This document shows, piece after piece, positions 17,008 to 25,991 of a stretch of 64,000 bases of DNA. The first letter of the stretch is position 1. Every line of letters begins with the position of its first letter. Below the pieces are notes generated by a model. The model did no database searches. It was not told the origin of the DNA and worked only from the letters and a program-made list of their open reading frames with translations. A program made the position numbers and the translations under genes. The stretch is taken from NCBI RefSeq assembly GCF_000972385.1, contig NZ_JXTE01000020.1, positions 1-64,000 on the forward strand, given 5' to 3'. The DNA is from Streptomyces sp. WM6386 (lineage in GTDB: Bacteria; Actinomycetota; Actinomycetes; Streptomycetales; Streptomycetaceae).

Positions 17008-18645
17008 ATGACTTCTCCGACGGACCTGATTCCCGAGCCCGCCTATGTGCGGCGCCACGGGACCGACTTCTGGGAACTGGGCCCGAACACCGGGTTGGCG
17101 GTGGAGGAGGGGGCGGAGCCGGCCGCACGGTGGCTGCGCTCCACGCTGGGCGCCGCCACCGGACTGCCGTTGGCTCCCGCGAGCGCGGGCGGCGACGACG
17201 TCATCCGCCTCTCCGTCCAACCGAGGCCGACCCAGGGTCTCGCCGCGGAGAGCTACCAACTCGCCGTCACGCCCCGAGGGGCCCATGTGGTCGGCGGCGG
17301 CCCCGCCGGTCTCTTCTGGGGCGCCCAGACGCTGCGGCAACTGCTCGGCCCGGACGCCTTCCGGCGCGCACCGCTGCCCGGACGGCAATGGAGACTGCCC
17401 CTGGTCCACGTCCAGGACTCGCCCCGCTTCCGCTGGCGCGGCCTCATGCTCGACGTCTCCCGGCACTTCATGCCCAAGGACGGTGTCCTGCGCTACCTCG
17501 ACCTGATGGCCGCCCACAAACTCAACGTCTTCCACTTCCACTTGACGGACGACCAGGGCTGGCGGATCGAGATCGAGAGGTACCCCCGGCTGACCGAGGT
17601 CGGCTCATGGCGGGCGCGTACCAAATTCGGCCATCGGGCCTCGCCGTTGTGGGAGGAGAAGCCGCACGGTGGTTACTACACGCAGGACGACATCCGGGAG
17701 ATCGTGGCCTACGCCGCCGAGCGGCATATCACCGTCGTCCCCGAAATCGACGTACCCGGGCACTCGCAGGCCGCCATCGCCGCGTACCCGGAACTCGGCA
17801 ACACCGATGTCATCGACACCACCGACCTCTCCGTGTGGGACACCTGGGGCATCTCCCCGAACGTACTCGCCCCCACTGACAACACCCTGCGCTTCTACGA
17901 GGGCGTCTTCGAGGAACTCCTGGAACTGTTCCCGAGTGAGTTCGTTCACGTCGGCGGCGACGAATGCCTCAAGGACCAGTGGCGGGCCTCACCCACCGCA
18001 CAGGCCCGGATCAAGGAACTCGGGGTCGGCGACGAGGACGGGCTGCAGTCGTGGTTCATCGGTCACTTCGACAAGTGGCTCACCGCGCGCGGCCGTCGGC
18101 TCATCGGCTGGGACGAGATCCTGGAGGGCGGTCTCGCCCGGGGCGCGGCCGTGTCCTCGTGGCGCGGGTACGAGGGCGGCATCACGGCCGCGCGCGCGGG
18201 CCACGATGTCGTCATGTGTCCTGAACAGCAGGTGTACTTGGACCACCGTCAGCACGAGGGCGCGGACGAGCCGGTGCCCATCGGTTACGTCCGCACGCTG
18301 GAGGACGTGTATCGCTTCGAACCCGTTCCACCCGCGCTGACCTCGGCGGAGGCGGCACATGTCCTCGGCACGCAGGCCAACCTGTGGACCGAGGTGATGG
18401 AGGGCCAGGCGCGCGTGGACTACCAGGCGTTCCCCAGGCTTTCGGCCTTCGCCGAGGTCGCCTGGAGCGATCTGCCCGCCCCGGCCGAGCGCGACTTCGA
18501 CGGCTTCGAGCGGCGAATGGTCCAGCACTACGAGCGACTTGACGCCCTGGGCGTCTCCTACCGGCCGCCCGCCGGACCGCTGCCCTGGCAGCGGCGCCCG
18601 GGAGTGCTCGGCCGCCCGATCGAGGGGCCGCCCCCGAACAGGTAG
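17008..18645 (+). CDS. Cytoplasmic beta-N-acetylhexosaminidase (GH20)
   Basis: A 545-residue GH20 enzyme that removes terminal GlcNAc (or GalNAc) from oligosaccharides by substrate-assisted catalysis. The N-terminal GH20b-like domain (residues about 10-125) precedes the barrel. Catalytic Asp-Glu are in FVHVGGDECLKDQW near residue 318, and HLTDDQGWR lies near 177. There is no signal peptide, so it acts on sugars brought in by the upstream ABC importer and releases GlcNAc inside the cell. ATG 17008 starts one base after the permease stop, and the four genes form one operon. Confidence 0.93.
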   Translation: MTSPTDLIPEPAYVRRHGTDFWELGPNTGLAVEEGAEPAARWLRSTLGAATGLPLAPASAGGDDVIRLSVQPRPTQGLAAESYQLAVTPRGAHVVGGGPAGLFWGAQTLRQLLGPDAFRRAPLPGRQWRLPLVHVQDSPRFRWRGLMLDVSRHFMPKDGVLRYLDLMAAHKLNVFHFHLTDDQGWRIEIERYPRLTEVGSWRARTKFGHRASPLWEEKPHGGYYTQDDIREIVAYAAERHITVVPEIDVPGHSQAAIAAYPELGNTDVIDTTDLSVWDTWGISPNVLAPTDNTLRFYEGVFEELLELFPSEFVHVGGDECLKDQWRASPTAQARIKELGVGDEDGLQSWFIGHFDKWLTARGRRLIGWDEILEGGLARGAAVSSWRGYEGGITAARAGHDVVMCPEQQVYLDHRQHEGADEPVPIGYVRTLEDVYRFEPVPPALTSAEAAHVLGTQANLWTEVMEGQARVDYQAFPRLSAFAEVAWSDLPAPAERDFDGFERRMVQHYERLDALGVSYRPPAGPLPWQRRPGVLGRPIEGPPPNR

Positions 18646-18887
18646 GTCTCCCGAACAGGTTACGGATAAATTCCGCAAGCATCACCGAAGAGTGTCAATC
18701 CGTACGCACCGGTGATGCCGTACGAAAACGGACCATCTCCCCGACGACGTGGGCGAATGCCTCCTAGCGGACCCCTGTCTTCGGCCCCAGCGAAGATGTG
18801 CCAGAGTTGCCACGTCCGCCCTGTCAGCACGTACCGTACGGCAGCAACAGGTGGGACCAGGTGGGGCAGCGGGAAGGGGCAGCCGGT
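18646..18887. other. Intergenic region before the molybdenum hydroxylase operon
   Basis: No gene is supported. The region holds A/T-richer stretches around 18660-18725 and the promoter side of the next operon. GTG 18861 is an alternative start for the downstream FAD subunit. Confidence 0.5.
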
Positions 18888-19781
18888 TTGACCACGCACG
18901 CACCGCAGGCGGCGCAGGCCGTCACGCTGCCCACGACGCTGGACGAGGCAGTGACGGCCCTCACCGCCATGCCCGCAGCCGTGCCCGTCGCGGGCGGCAC
19001 CGACCTCATGGCCGCCGTCAACTCCGGCCAGCTCAGGCCCGCCGCCCTGGTGGGCCTCGGCCGCATCAGCGAGATCCGCGGCTGGCAGTACCAGGACGGA
19101 CACGCCCTGCTCGGCGCCGGACTCACCCATGCGCGGATGGGCCGACCCGACTTCGCCGCCCTCATCCCCGCGCTCGCCGCCTCGGCACGCGCGGCGGGCC
19201 CGCCGCAGATCCGCAACGCGGGCACCCTGGGCGGCAACATCGCCACGGCGTCCCCGACCGGTGACGCGCTCCCGGTCCTCGCCGCCCTCGAAGCGACGCT
19301 GATCATCGCGGGCCCGGGCGGAGCCCGCCGGGAGATCCCGGTGTCGCATCTGCTGGCCGGCATGGAGATGCTGCGCGCCGGCGAACTCATCGGCTTCGTG
19401 CGCGTGCCGCTGCTGCACGCGCCGCAGGTCTTCCTCAAGGCCACCGGCCGCACCGGCCCCGGACGCGCGATGGCCTCCGTCGCGCTCGTCCTCGACCCCG
19501 CCCGGCGCGGAGTGCGGTGCGCCGTCGGAGCCATAGCGCCGATGCCGCTGCGGCCCCTGGACGCCGAGCTGTGGGTCGGCCGGCTGATCGACTGGGACAA
19601 CAACCGCGCGCTCGTCCCGGAGGCGCTGCAGGCCTTCGGCGAGTACGTCGCCGCGGCCTGCATCCCCGACCCGGCCCCGGAGGGGGACGGCTCCGTGCCA
19701 CAGCTTCCGCCCGGCGTACTGCATCTGCGGCGCACCGTCGCCGCGCTGGCCCGACGAGCACTGGGGAGGGCACTGTCGTGA
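18888..19781 (+). CDS. Xanthine dehydrogenase family FAD-binding subunit
   Basis: A 297-residue medium subunit of the molybdenum hydroxylase family. The flavin-binding motifs AGGTDLM (near residue 30) and RNAGTLGGNIATASPTGD (near 110) are intact; a CO-dehydrogenase-type C-terminal domain follows. It passes electrons between the Fe-S subunit and the final acceptor. TTG 18888 (protein MTTHAPQ) is chosen because AAGGGG lies 8 bases upstream; GTG 18861 is an alternative. It is the first gene of a tight FAD/2Fe-2S/Mo operon. The substrate (purine, aldehyde or other N-heterocycle) cannot be inferred. Confidence 0.85.
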   Translation: MTTHAPQAAQAVTLPTTLDEAVTALTAMPAAVPVAGGTDLMAAVNSGQLRPAALVGLGRISEIRGWQYQDGHALLGAGLTHARMGRPDFAALIPALAASARAAGPPQIRNAGTLGGNIATASPTGDALPVLAALEATLIIAGPGGARREIPVSHLLAGMEMLRAGELIGFVRVPLLHAPQVFLKATGRTGPGRAMASVALVLDPARRGVRCAVGAIAPMPLRPLDAELWVGRLIDWDNNRALVPEALQAFGEYVAAACIPDPAPEGDGSVPQLPPGVLHLRRTVAALARRALGRALS

Positions 19782-21379
19782 CCGACGACCGGCACGGAGA
19801 GGCCACGCCCCAGGGCGGCGGCCGCTGGGACCCGCTGCCCCAGGGCGACTACGACGACGGCGCGACCGCCTTCGTGAAGCTCCCCGAGGGCGGCATCGAG
19901 GCCCTGCTGGCCTCCGACACTCCGCTCGCCGCGCCCGGTCACGGCTATGTGCCGCCGCAGATAACGGTGGCCCCCGACGGCGCCGCCGGCACCGACCCGG
20001 CGGCCACCGGCGCCTGGGCCGTACCCGCCGACGGCACCCAGTGGCCCGACCCGAACGCCGTGCCGCAGGGCGGCGTGGACGACCGGTTCACGTACAACCC
20101 GGGCGCGACCGGGCAGTGGAACTTCCAGGAGCACACGGAGGCCACACAGGTCGGGGAGATCGCTCCCGCGCCGGGTCACGATGTGACCGGGCAGTGGTCG
20201 ATCCCCGTCGCCGGTGGCGACCTTCCGGACGAATCGGGCGAGTTCACCACCTCGTCCCTGGTCGAGCAGTGGGGCGGCACACCGCCGGCCACACTGCCCG
20301 GCGGCGCGTCCGCGCCGTGGGCGACGCCGACGGGGCAGCCGTGGGACTCCGAGCCGCCGGGCGACGAGCACGCGCACGTGCCGCCCGCCGCGCACACCGG
20401 CGGCCACGCGGTCGCCGACGCTCCGGACCACGCCGTGCCGGACGCCCACGCACGCGTGGAGACGTCCGCCGCACACGCCCCCGCCAAGCCCTCCGTGGAC
20501 GCCCCCGCCCCCGACGCCTCACAGCCCGCTCAAGGCCCCGGTGAGGCCGCGGCGGCAGCCGATGTGCCCCAAGGCGACCGAGGGGCCGTGGAGACCGCTG
20601 AAGCGGCCGCCGAGCCGCACGCGGGGCACACCCCGGCCGACGGCGACGACGAAGCCGGGACGCGGACCGCGGAAGAGCACGCCGCCGGCCCCGAGGCCGA
20701 CCCCGAGCCCGCCGACGAGGCCGCCACCCCGGACGAGCACGCCCCCGCGCCCTCCGGCGAGGAACACCCCCTCGCCTCCTACGTCCTGCGCGTCAACGGC
20801 GTAGAACGCCCCGTCGCCGACGCCTGGATCGGTGAGTCGCTGCTCTACGTGCTGCGCGAGCGCCTCGGCCTCGCGGGCGCCAAGGACGGCTGCTCGCAGG
20901 GCGAGTGCGGGGCGTGCAACGTCCAGGTCGACGGACGCCTCGTCGCCTCCTGCCTGGTGCCCGGCGTCACCGCCGCCGGCAGCGAGGTCCGTACCGTCGA
21001 GGGCCTCGCCGAGGACGGTCGGCCCTCCGACGTGCAGCGCGCACTCGCCAAGTGCGGCGCGGTGCAGTGCGGGTTCTGCGTGCCCGGCATGGCGATGACC
21101 GTGCACGATCTCCTGGAGGGCAACCCGGCGCCGTCCGAGCTGGAGACCCGCCAGGCGCTGTGCGGCAACCTGTGCCGCTGCTCCGGCTACCGGGGCGTCG
21201 TGGACGCCGTCCAGGCGGTCGTCGCGGAACGCGAGGCGCACGCCGCGGCGCAATCTGAGTCGAACACGGACGAGGCACGTATCCCGCATCAGGCGGGCCC
21301 CGGAGCCGGCGGCGTCAACCCGTCGGCCTTCGAGCCGCGCCATGACCAGGCGTACGGACAGGACGGAGGCCAGGCGTGA
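19778..21379 (+). CDS. 2Fe-2S subunit of a molybdenum hydroxylase with long disordered N-terminus
   Basis: A 533-residue protein of which only residues about 330-500 form the normal two-cluster subunit: the plant-type cluster CSQGECGACN...C, and the helical cluster CGFC...CGNLCRCSGY. Stand-alone homologues are about 160-200 residues. The first 330 residues are Pro/Ala/Asp/Glu rich with no predicted fold. They contain three copies of a TGxW motif (ATGAWAVP, ATGQWNFQ, VTGQWSIP) and many His/Pro/Ala units. GTG 19778 overlaps the FAD-subunit stop and has GGGAGGGC upstream, which supports the long form. The role of the extension is unknown. Confidence 0.88.
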   Translation: MTDDRHGEATPQGGGRWDPLPQGDYDDGATAFVKLPEGGIEALLASDTPLAAPGHGYVPPQITVAPDGAAGTDPAATGAWAVPADGTQWPDPNAVPQGGVDDRFTYNPGATGQWNFQEHTEATQVGEIAPAPGHDVTGQWSIPVAGGDLPDESGEFTTSSLVEQWGGTPPATLPGGASAPWATPTGQPWDSEPPGDEHAHVPPAAHTGGHAVADAPDHAVPDAHARVETSAAHAPAKPSVDAPAPDASQPAQGPGEAAAAADVPQGDRGAVETAEAAAEPHAGHTPADGDDEAGTRTAEEHAAGPEADPEPADEAATPDEHAPAPSGEEHPLASYVLRVNGVERPVADAWIGESLLYVLRERLGLAGAKDGCSQGECGACNVQVDGRLVASCLVPGVTAAGSEVRTVEGLAEDGRPSDVQRALAKCGAVQCGFCVPGMAMTVHDLLEGNPAPSELETRQALCGNLCRCSGYRGVVDAVQAVVAEREAHAAAQSESNTDEARIPHQAGPGAGGVNPSAFEPRHDQAYGQDGGQA

Positions 21380-23685
21380 GCAACGAAGCCGCCACCGCGG
21401 CCACCCCCGCGGAGGCAGCCCCCGCCCCCGAGCCGGTCCCGCACGGCATCGGCGTCTCCCTGCCGGCCGCCGACGCCCGTGCCAAGACCGAGGGCACCTT
21501 CCCGTACGCGGCCGACCTGTGGGCCGAGGGCCTGCTGTGGGCGGCCGTGCTGCGCTCACCGCACGCACACGCGCGCATCGTGTCCATCGACACGTCCCAC
21601 GCGCGCGAGATGCCCGGTGTACGCGCCGTCGTCACGCACGAGGACGTGCCCGGCAGTCCGGTCCACGGCCGTGGCAAGGCCGATCGCCCGGTCTTCGCCT
21701 CCGAGGTCGTACGCCACCACGGCGAGCCCATCGCTGCCGTCGCCGCCGACCACCCCGACACCGCGCGGATGGCCGCCGCGGCCGTCATCGTCGAGTACGA
21801 AGTGCTCGACCCGGTGACCGACCCGGAGCAGGCCTTCGAGGCCGAGCCCCTGCACGCCGACGGCAACCTGATCCGGCACATCCCACTGCACCACGGCGAC
21901 CCGTCCGTGAGCGGCGAGATCGTCGTCGAGGGCCAGTACCGCATCGGCCGCCAGGACCCGGCCCCCATCGGCGCCGAGGCCGGCCTCGCCGTGCCGCGTC
22001 CCGACGGCGGCGTCGAGCTGTACCTGGCCTCCACCGACCCGCACACCGACCGGGACACCGCCGCCGCCTGCTACGGCCTGGAACCCGAGCGCGTCAAGAT
22101 CGTCGTCACCGGTGTCCCCGGCGCCACCGCCGACCGCGAGGACCAGGGCGTCCAGCTCCCGCTCGGCCTGCTGGCGCTCAAGACCGGCTGCCCGGTCAAA
22201 CTCACCGCCACGCGCGAGGAGTCCTTCCTCGGCCACGCGCACCGCCACCCCACGCTCCTCAGATACCGCCACCACGCGGACGCCGAGGGCAGGCTGGTCA
22301 AGGTCGAGGCACAGATCCTGCTGGACGCGGGCGCCTACGCCGACACCTCCGCCGAGGCCCTCGCCGCCGCCGTGGGCTTCGCCTGCGGCCCGTACGTCGT
22401 CCCGAACGCCTTCATCGAGGGCTGGGCCGTACGCACCAACAACCCGCCCTCCGGCCATGTCCGCGGCGAGGGCGCCATGCAGGTCTGCGCCGCCTACGAG
22501 GCGCAGATGGACAAGCTGGCCAAGAAGCTCGGCGTCGACCCGGCGGAACTGCGCCTGCGCAACGCGCTCGCCACCGGCGACGTGCTCCCGACCGGCCAGA
22601 CGGTGACCTGCCCCGCACCCGTCGCCGAACTCCTGCAGGCCGTACGGGACTTCCCGCTGCCCGCGCTGCCCAAGGACACCCCCGAGGACGAGTGGCTGCT
22701 GCCCGGCGGCCCCGAGGGCGCGGGCGAGCCGGGCGCGATCCGCCGCGGCGTGGGCTACGGCCTCGGCATGGTGCACATGCTCGGCGCGGAGGGCGCCGAC
22801 GAGGTCTCCACCGCCACCGTGAAGGTCCACGACGGTGTGGCCACGGTCCTGTGCGCGGCCGTCGAGTCCGGCCAGGGCTTCACGACGCTGGCCCGCCAGA
22901 TCGTCCAGGAGACCCTCGGTATCGACGAGGTGCACGTCGCGCCCGTGGACACCGACCAGCCCCCTGCGGGCCCGGGCTGCCGAGGCCGCCACACCTGGGT
23001 CTCGGGCGGCGCGGTGGAACGGGCCGCGAAGATGGTCCGTACGCAACTGCTCCAGCCGCTGGCGCACAAGTTCGGGATGTCCACCGAACTGCTCCAGATC
23101 ACCGACGGCAAGATCACCTCGTACGACGGCGTCCTGTCGACCACCGTCACCGAGGCGATGGACGGCAAGGAGCTGTGGGCGACGGCACAGTGCCGCCCCC
23201 ACCCCACGGAACCCCTGAACGAGTCCGGCCAGGGTGACGCCTTCGTGGGCATGGCCTTCTGCGCGATCCGCGCGGTGGTGGACGTCGACATCGAGCTCGG
23301 CTCCGTCCGGGTCGTCGAACTCGCCGTCGCCCAGGACGTGGGACGGATCCTGAACCCGGCCCAGCTCGCCGCGCGCATCGAGGCGGGCGTCACCCAGGGC
23401 GTGGGCATAGCGCTGACGGAGAACCTGCGCACCGCGCGCGGCCTGATCCGCCACCCCGACCTCACGGGCTACGCGCTGCCGACGGCCCTGGACGCGCCGG
23501 ACATCCGGATCGTGAAGCTGGTCGAGGAGCGGGACGTGGTCGCCCCCTTCGGCGCGAAGGCGGTCAGCGCGGTCCCGGTAGTGACATCGCCGGCGGCCAT
23601 CGCCTCCGCCGTACGGGCCGCCACCGGGCGCCCGGTGAACCGGCTGCCGATCCGGCCGCAGGCCGCGGTGGTGACGGGACAGTGA
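21376..23685 (+). CDS. Xanthine dehydrogenase family molybdopterin-binding subunit
   Basis: A 769-residue large subunit that carries the molybdenum-cytosine or molybdopterin cofactor and the substrate site. It has the aldehyde oxidase hammerhead domain (residues about 25-150) followed by the two Mo-binding domains, with GEGAMQVCAAYEAQMD (about 370) and ESGQGFTTLARQIV (about 497) as cofactor loops. GTG 21376 overlaps the preceding stop in GTGA. Together with the two upstream genes it forms a heterotrimer-type hydroxylase. The family label is certain; the substrate is not. Confidence 0.9.
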   Translation: MSNEAATAATPAEAAPAPEPVPHGIGVSLPAADARAKTEGTFPYAADLWAEGLLWAAVLRSPHAHARIVSIDTSHAREMPGVRAVVTHEDVPGSPVHGRGKADRPVFASEVVRHHGEPIAAVAADHPDTARMAAAAVIVEYEVLDPVTDPEQAFEAEPLHADGNLIRHIPLHHGDPSVSGEIVVEGQYRIGRQDPAPIGAEAGLAVPRPDGGVELYLASTDPHTDRDTAAACYGLEPERVKIVVTGVPGATADREDQGVQLPLGLLALKTGCPVKLTATREESFLGHAHRHPTLLRYRHHADAEGRLVKVEAQILLDAGAYADTSAEALAAAVGFACGPYVVPNAFIEGWAVRTNNPPSGHVRGEGAMQVCAAYEAQMDKLAKKLGVDPAELRLRNALATGDVLPTGQTVTCPAPVAELLQAVRDFPLPALPKDTPEDEWLLPGGPEGAGEPGAIRRGVGYGLGMVHMLGAEGADEVSTATVKVHDGVATVLCAAVESGQGFTTLARQIVQETLGIDEVHVAPVDTDQPPAGPGCRGRHTWVSGGAVERAAKMVRTQLLQPLAHKFGMSTELLQITDGKITSYDGVLSTTVTEAMDGKELWATAQCRPHPTEPLNESGQGDAFVGMAFCAIRAVVDVDIELGSVRVVELAVAQDVGRILNPAQLAARIEAGVTQGVGIALTENLRTARGLIRHPDLTGYALPTALDAPDIRIVKLVEERDVVAPFGAKAVSAVPVVTSPAAIASAVRAATGRPVNRLPIRPQAAVVTGQ

Positions 23686-23804
23686 GTCAGCAGGATCCAC
23701 AGCGCTACGAACCTCCGCCCAGCGTGGGGAAGCTGCTGGTGTGGATCCTGGTGTTCGCGCTGGCGGCGATCGTGGTCGTGCTGGGCGGCGTGTATCTGAC
23801 GTGA
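23682..23804 (+). CDS. 40-residue single-pass membrane peptide
   Basis: GTG 23682 overlaps the stop of the molybdenum subunit (GTGA) and the frame ends at TGA 23802-23804, which overlaps the next ATG (TGATG). The peptide has a polar head, MSQQDPQRYEPPPSVGK, and one hydrophobic helix rich in Val, Leu and Ala (residues about 18-38). Overlap on both sides argues that it is translated as part of the operon. It may anchor the hydroxylase complex to the membrane; this is inferred from position only. Confidence 0.65.
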   Translation: MSQQDPQRYEPPPSVGKLLVWILVFALAAIVVVLGGVYLT

Positions 23805-24334
23805 TGCCCGGGGTGGTCCTCGTGACCGGCGTGATGGCGTCCGGCAAGTCGACTGTCGCGCAGGTACTTGCCGAACGGCTGCCGCGTGCCGCGCACGTCC
23901 GCGGGGACCTCTTGCGGCGGACGATCGTCTCCGGACGCCAGGACTACGACGGCGGCGCCGGCGGCGAAGGCGAGTCCCAGCTCCGGTTGCGGTACCGGCT
24001 GTCGGCGGAGACGGCGGACGCGTACGCCGAAGCCGGGTTCACGGCGGTGGTGCAGGACGTGGTGCTGGGGGAGGAACTGGCCGCGTACGTACGCCTGGTC
24101 CGCACCCGCCCGCTGTACGTCGTCGTCCTGGCGCCGAGCCCCGAGGCTGTGGCCGCCCGGGAGGCGGGGCGGGGCAAGACGGGGTACGGGGCGCACTGAT
24201 CGGTCACGGAGCTGGACCGGGTGCTGCGGGCCGAGACCCCGCGGATCGGTCTGCGGCTGGACACCTCGGAGCTGTCGGCGGGAGAGATGGCGGAGGCGAT
24301 TCTGGCGGGGAGGCAACGCGCGAGGGTCGTCTGA
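23804..24334 (+). pseudogene. P-loop kinase (AAA_33/zeta-type) interrupted by an in-frame TGA
   Basis: ATG 23804 opens a small ATP-binding protein with Walker A GVMASGKST near residue 8, of the AAA_33/chloramphenicol-phosphotransferase-like group. After GKTGYGAH the frame meets TGA at 24197-24199. It continues without shift as SVTELDRVLRAETPRIGL and further to a second TGA at 24332-24334. In relatives that I recall, this position is a conserved Trp before a helix of the type TVxxLD, so one TGG-to-TGA change would explain it. The shorter 131-residue product would lack the C-terminal helix. A sequencing error is possible. Confidence 0.75.
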
Positions 24335-24501
24335 CGTCTTCTGAGCCAAGGGGCGTTGTCAGTGGTGCCGCGTAGTGTTCCTGTCAGTGGGGAACGGCGG
24401 CGAGACCTGCACTGCTCGGCCCGTCCTGCCCTGCTCGGGGAACTGCCTGCGAACTGCCCCGGGACTGCCTGGGACTGCGAACTTGCACGCACGGGGGAAC
24501 G

Positions 24502-25665
24502 ATGAGCACGACCGCCACCGCGGTGATCACACTGACCGACGACGACCTGGAACGCCTCGTCACGCATGCCTCGACGCGCCGCTTGCTGGCGGGGACCGGA
24601 CTGCCTTCCGAGATCGGCCTGTTGAGCTTCACGGAGCTGGAGCGTGAGGGCCTGCGGACGGTGACCGACGCGACCGGCGACCCCGAGGGGCGGCTGGCCG
24701 AAGAGCTGCGGGACCAGCTGGTCATAGGCGGGCTGCTCGACATCGAGGGCCAGGAGACGGAACCGGTCCTGCTCGACGGCGCCACGGGCGAGGTGTCCAC
24801 GACCGACTTCTGGTACGACACCCCGGAACTCATGGAGCGCCGCCCGCTGGCCCCCTCGCTGGAGAAGCTGGTGCGTTTCGCGACGGCGGCGGAGGAACTG
24901 GCCGAGCTGCGCGGACAGTTCGCCTCCTACGCCGGCCGCTTCGGACCGCAGGTGGCGGCGGAGGCCTCGCGTCAGCTGCTCGCGGTCTTCGAGGAGGACG
25001 CGGACGGTGAGGTGCCGCCGTACTGGCGGATGGCGGCGCTGATCCGCCCGCTGTCCCTCGTCGCGGGCCCGGGCACGCCGTCCGGGTCGGTCCTGGACCT
25101 TCCCGCCCGTCTCCTGGACCAGGAGTTCGGGCAGGGCGGGGTCTGGCGCTTCGAGGACGTCGACTTCCCCGCCACGCTCACCCACGAACCGACCCGCCGT
25201 TTCCTGCGCGACACCGGCCTGCCGGAGGACACCATCCTCTTCCAGCTGGACACGGACGTCCCGCTGCCGACCCTCACCGAGCACCACGCCGACGCCCCCG
25301 GAGCGGAACTCCCCGACGGGGCCGACCACTTGATCCGCCTCGGCTATCTCGTCGAGGACAACAGCCTGGTCCTCGACGGCAGAACGGGCGCGGTCCTGCA
25401 CTGGAGCGAGCCCGAGGCCAGGCTCTACCCGCTCAACACCGACGTCTCCACGCTCGCGTTCACCCTCTGGCTGCTGCACCGCGAGCGCGCGATCGACGAG
25501 GACCTGGAATACGGGCTGTCCGAGGTGCCGTATGCCCAGCTGGCGGCCACCATGGTCCAGGTCCTGTCGGCCGTGGACCCGACCGGCACCACCACGGACG
25601 CCGACTGGCACTACTGGACGGAGTCGTTCCAGGACGAGGCGAGCGGGGTGCTCAGCGCCGACTGA
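24502..25665 (+). CDS. Tandem SUKH-4 family protein
   Basis: A 387-residue protein made of two related SUKH-4 (SMI1/KNR4) domains, at residues about 18-185 and 218-370. Each begins with a similar stretch (THASTRRLLAGTGLP and THEPTRRFLRDTGLP). SUKH proteins are best known as immunity proteins against polymorphic toxins, but many Streptomyces members stand alone with unknown roles. No toxin gene is adjacent. ATG 24502 follows GGGGGAACG. It is the last chromosomal gene before the integrated element. Confidence 0.8.
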   Translation: MSTTATAVITLTDDDLERLVTHASTRRLLAGTGLPSEIGLLSFTELEREGLRTVTDATGDPEGRLAEELRDQLVIGGLLDIEGQETEPVLLDGATGEVSTTDFWYDTPELMERRPLAPSLEKLVRFATAAEELAELRGQFASYAGRFGPQVAAEASRQLLAVFEEDADGEVPPYWRMAALIRPLSLVAGPGTPSGSVLDLPARLLDQEFGQGGVWRFEDVDFPATLTHEPTRRFLRDTGLPEDTILFQLDTDVPLPTLTEHHADAPGAELPDGADHLIRLGYLVEDNSLVLDGRTGAVLHWSEPEARLYPLNTDVSTLAFTLWLLHRERAIDEDLEYGLSEVPYAQLAATMVQVLSAVDPTGTTTDADWHYWTESFQDEASGVLSAD

Positions 25666-25692
25666 AGCACCGGGAAGACGGGGACCGTCCAG

Positions 25693-25724
25693 AAGGGCGA
25701 CACCCCTTCCGGAGTGCCGCCCTT
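25693..25724 (-). terminator. Original tRNA-Cys terminator left at the att junction
   Basis: On the minus strand this is a 14-bp stem with two G-U pairs and a 4-base loop ending in the AAGGGCG/CGCCCTT pair. It lies just downstream (minus sense) of the displaced tRNA 3' end. It is closely related to the perfect hairpin at 45601-45633 inside the element's right end. It may also stop the SUKH gene. Confidence 0.7.
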
Positions 25725-25737
25725 GGGTTCTGCCTGG

Positions 25738-25791
25738 TCAGGCAGGTGGAGGCCGTGGCGGGAATCGAACCCGCGTAACTCGCTTTGCAGG
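25738..25791. repeat. attL: displaced 3' half of tRNA-Cys
   Basis: 54 bases matching 45647-45700 except G/A at the T-stem (CCCGCG here, CCCACG at the right end). The match ends at TTTGCAGG in the anticodon loop, after which the two sequences diverge; that is where crossover must occur. CCA is complementary to 25747-25749. No 5' half is present, so this copy is not a tRNA gene. Confidence 0.92.
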
Positions 25792-25909
25792 TTTGTCCGG
25801 GCTGGCCAGGCCATGATCTGGGTTCGTTCGGCGGTGTTCAGACCCGTACGGATGTTGGGCCCGAAGGGGCTCGGCATACTGCTTTGAACGGCCGTGTACG
25901 GCCACGAAC

Positions 25910-25929
25910 GAGACGGAAACTGAGACGGA
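25910..25929 (+). promoter_or_regulatory. Arm-type integrase site, left end
   Basis: GAGACGGAAACTGAGACGGA contains two GAGACGG units 11 bases apart. A near-identical pair occurs at 45576-45593 near the other end. In the excised circle the two pairs would flank the core, as expected for arm-binding sites of a tyrosine integrase or for Xis. Confidence 0.6.
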
Positions 25930-25991
25930 GCTAGGCCTTGACCTGGACGATGTCTGACCGGGATAGCCGGCCCGGTGGGCACTGAAACGGG

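Noticed and set aside
24502..25665. Toxin-immunity module
   Set aside because: The SUKH-4 domains suggest immunity, but no secreted polymorphic toxin or secretion gene is adjacent, so only the protein family is reported.
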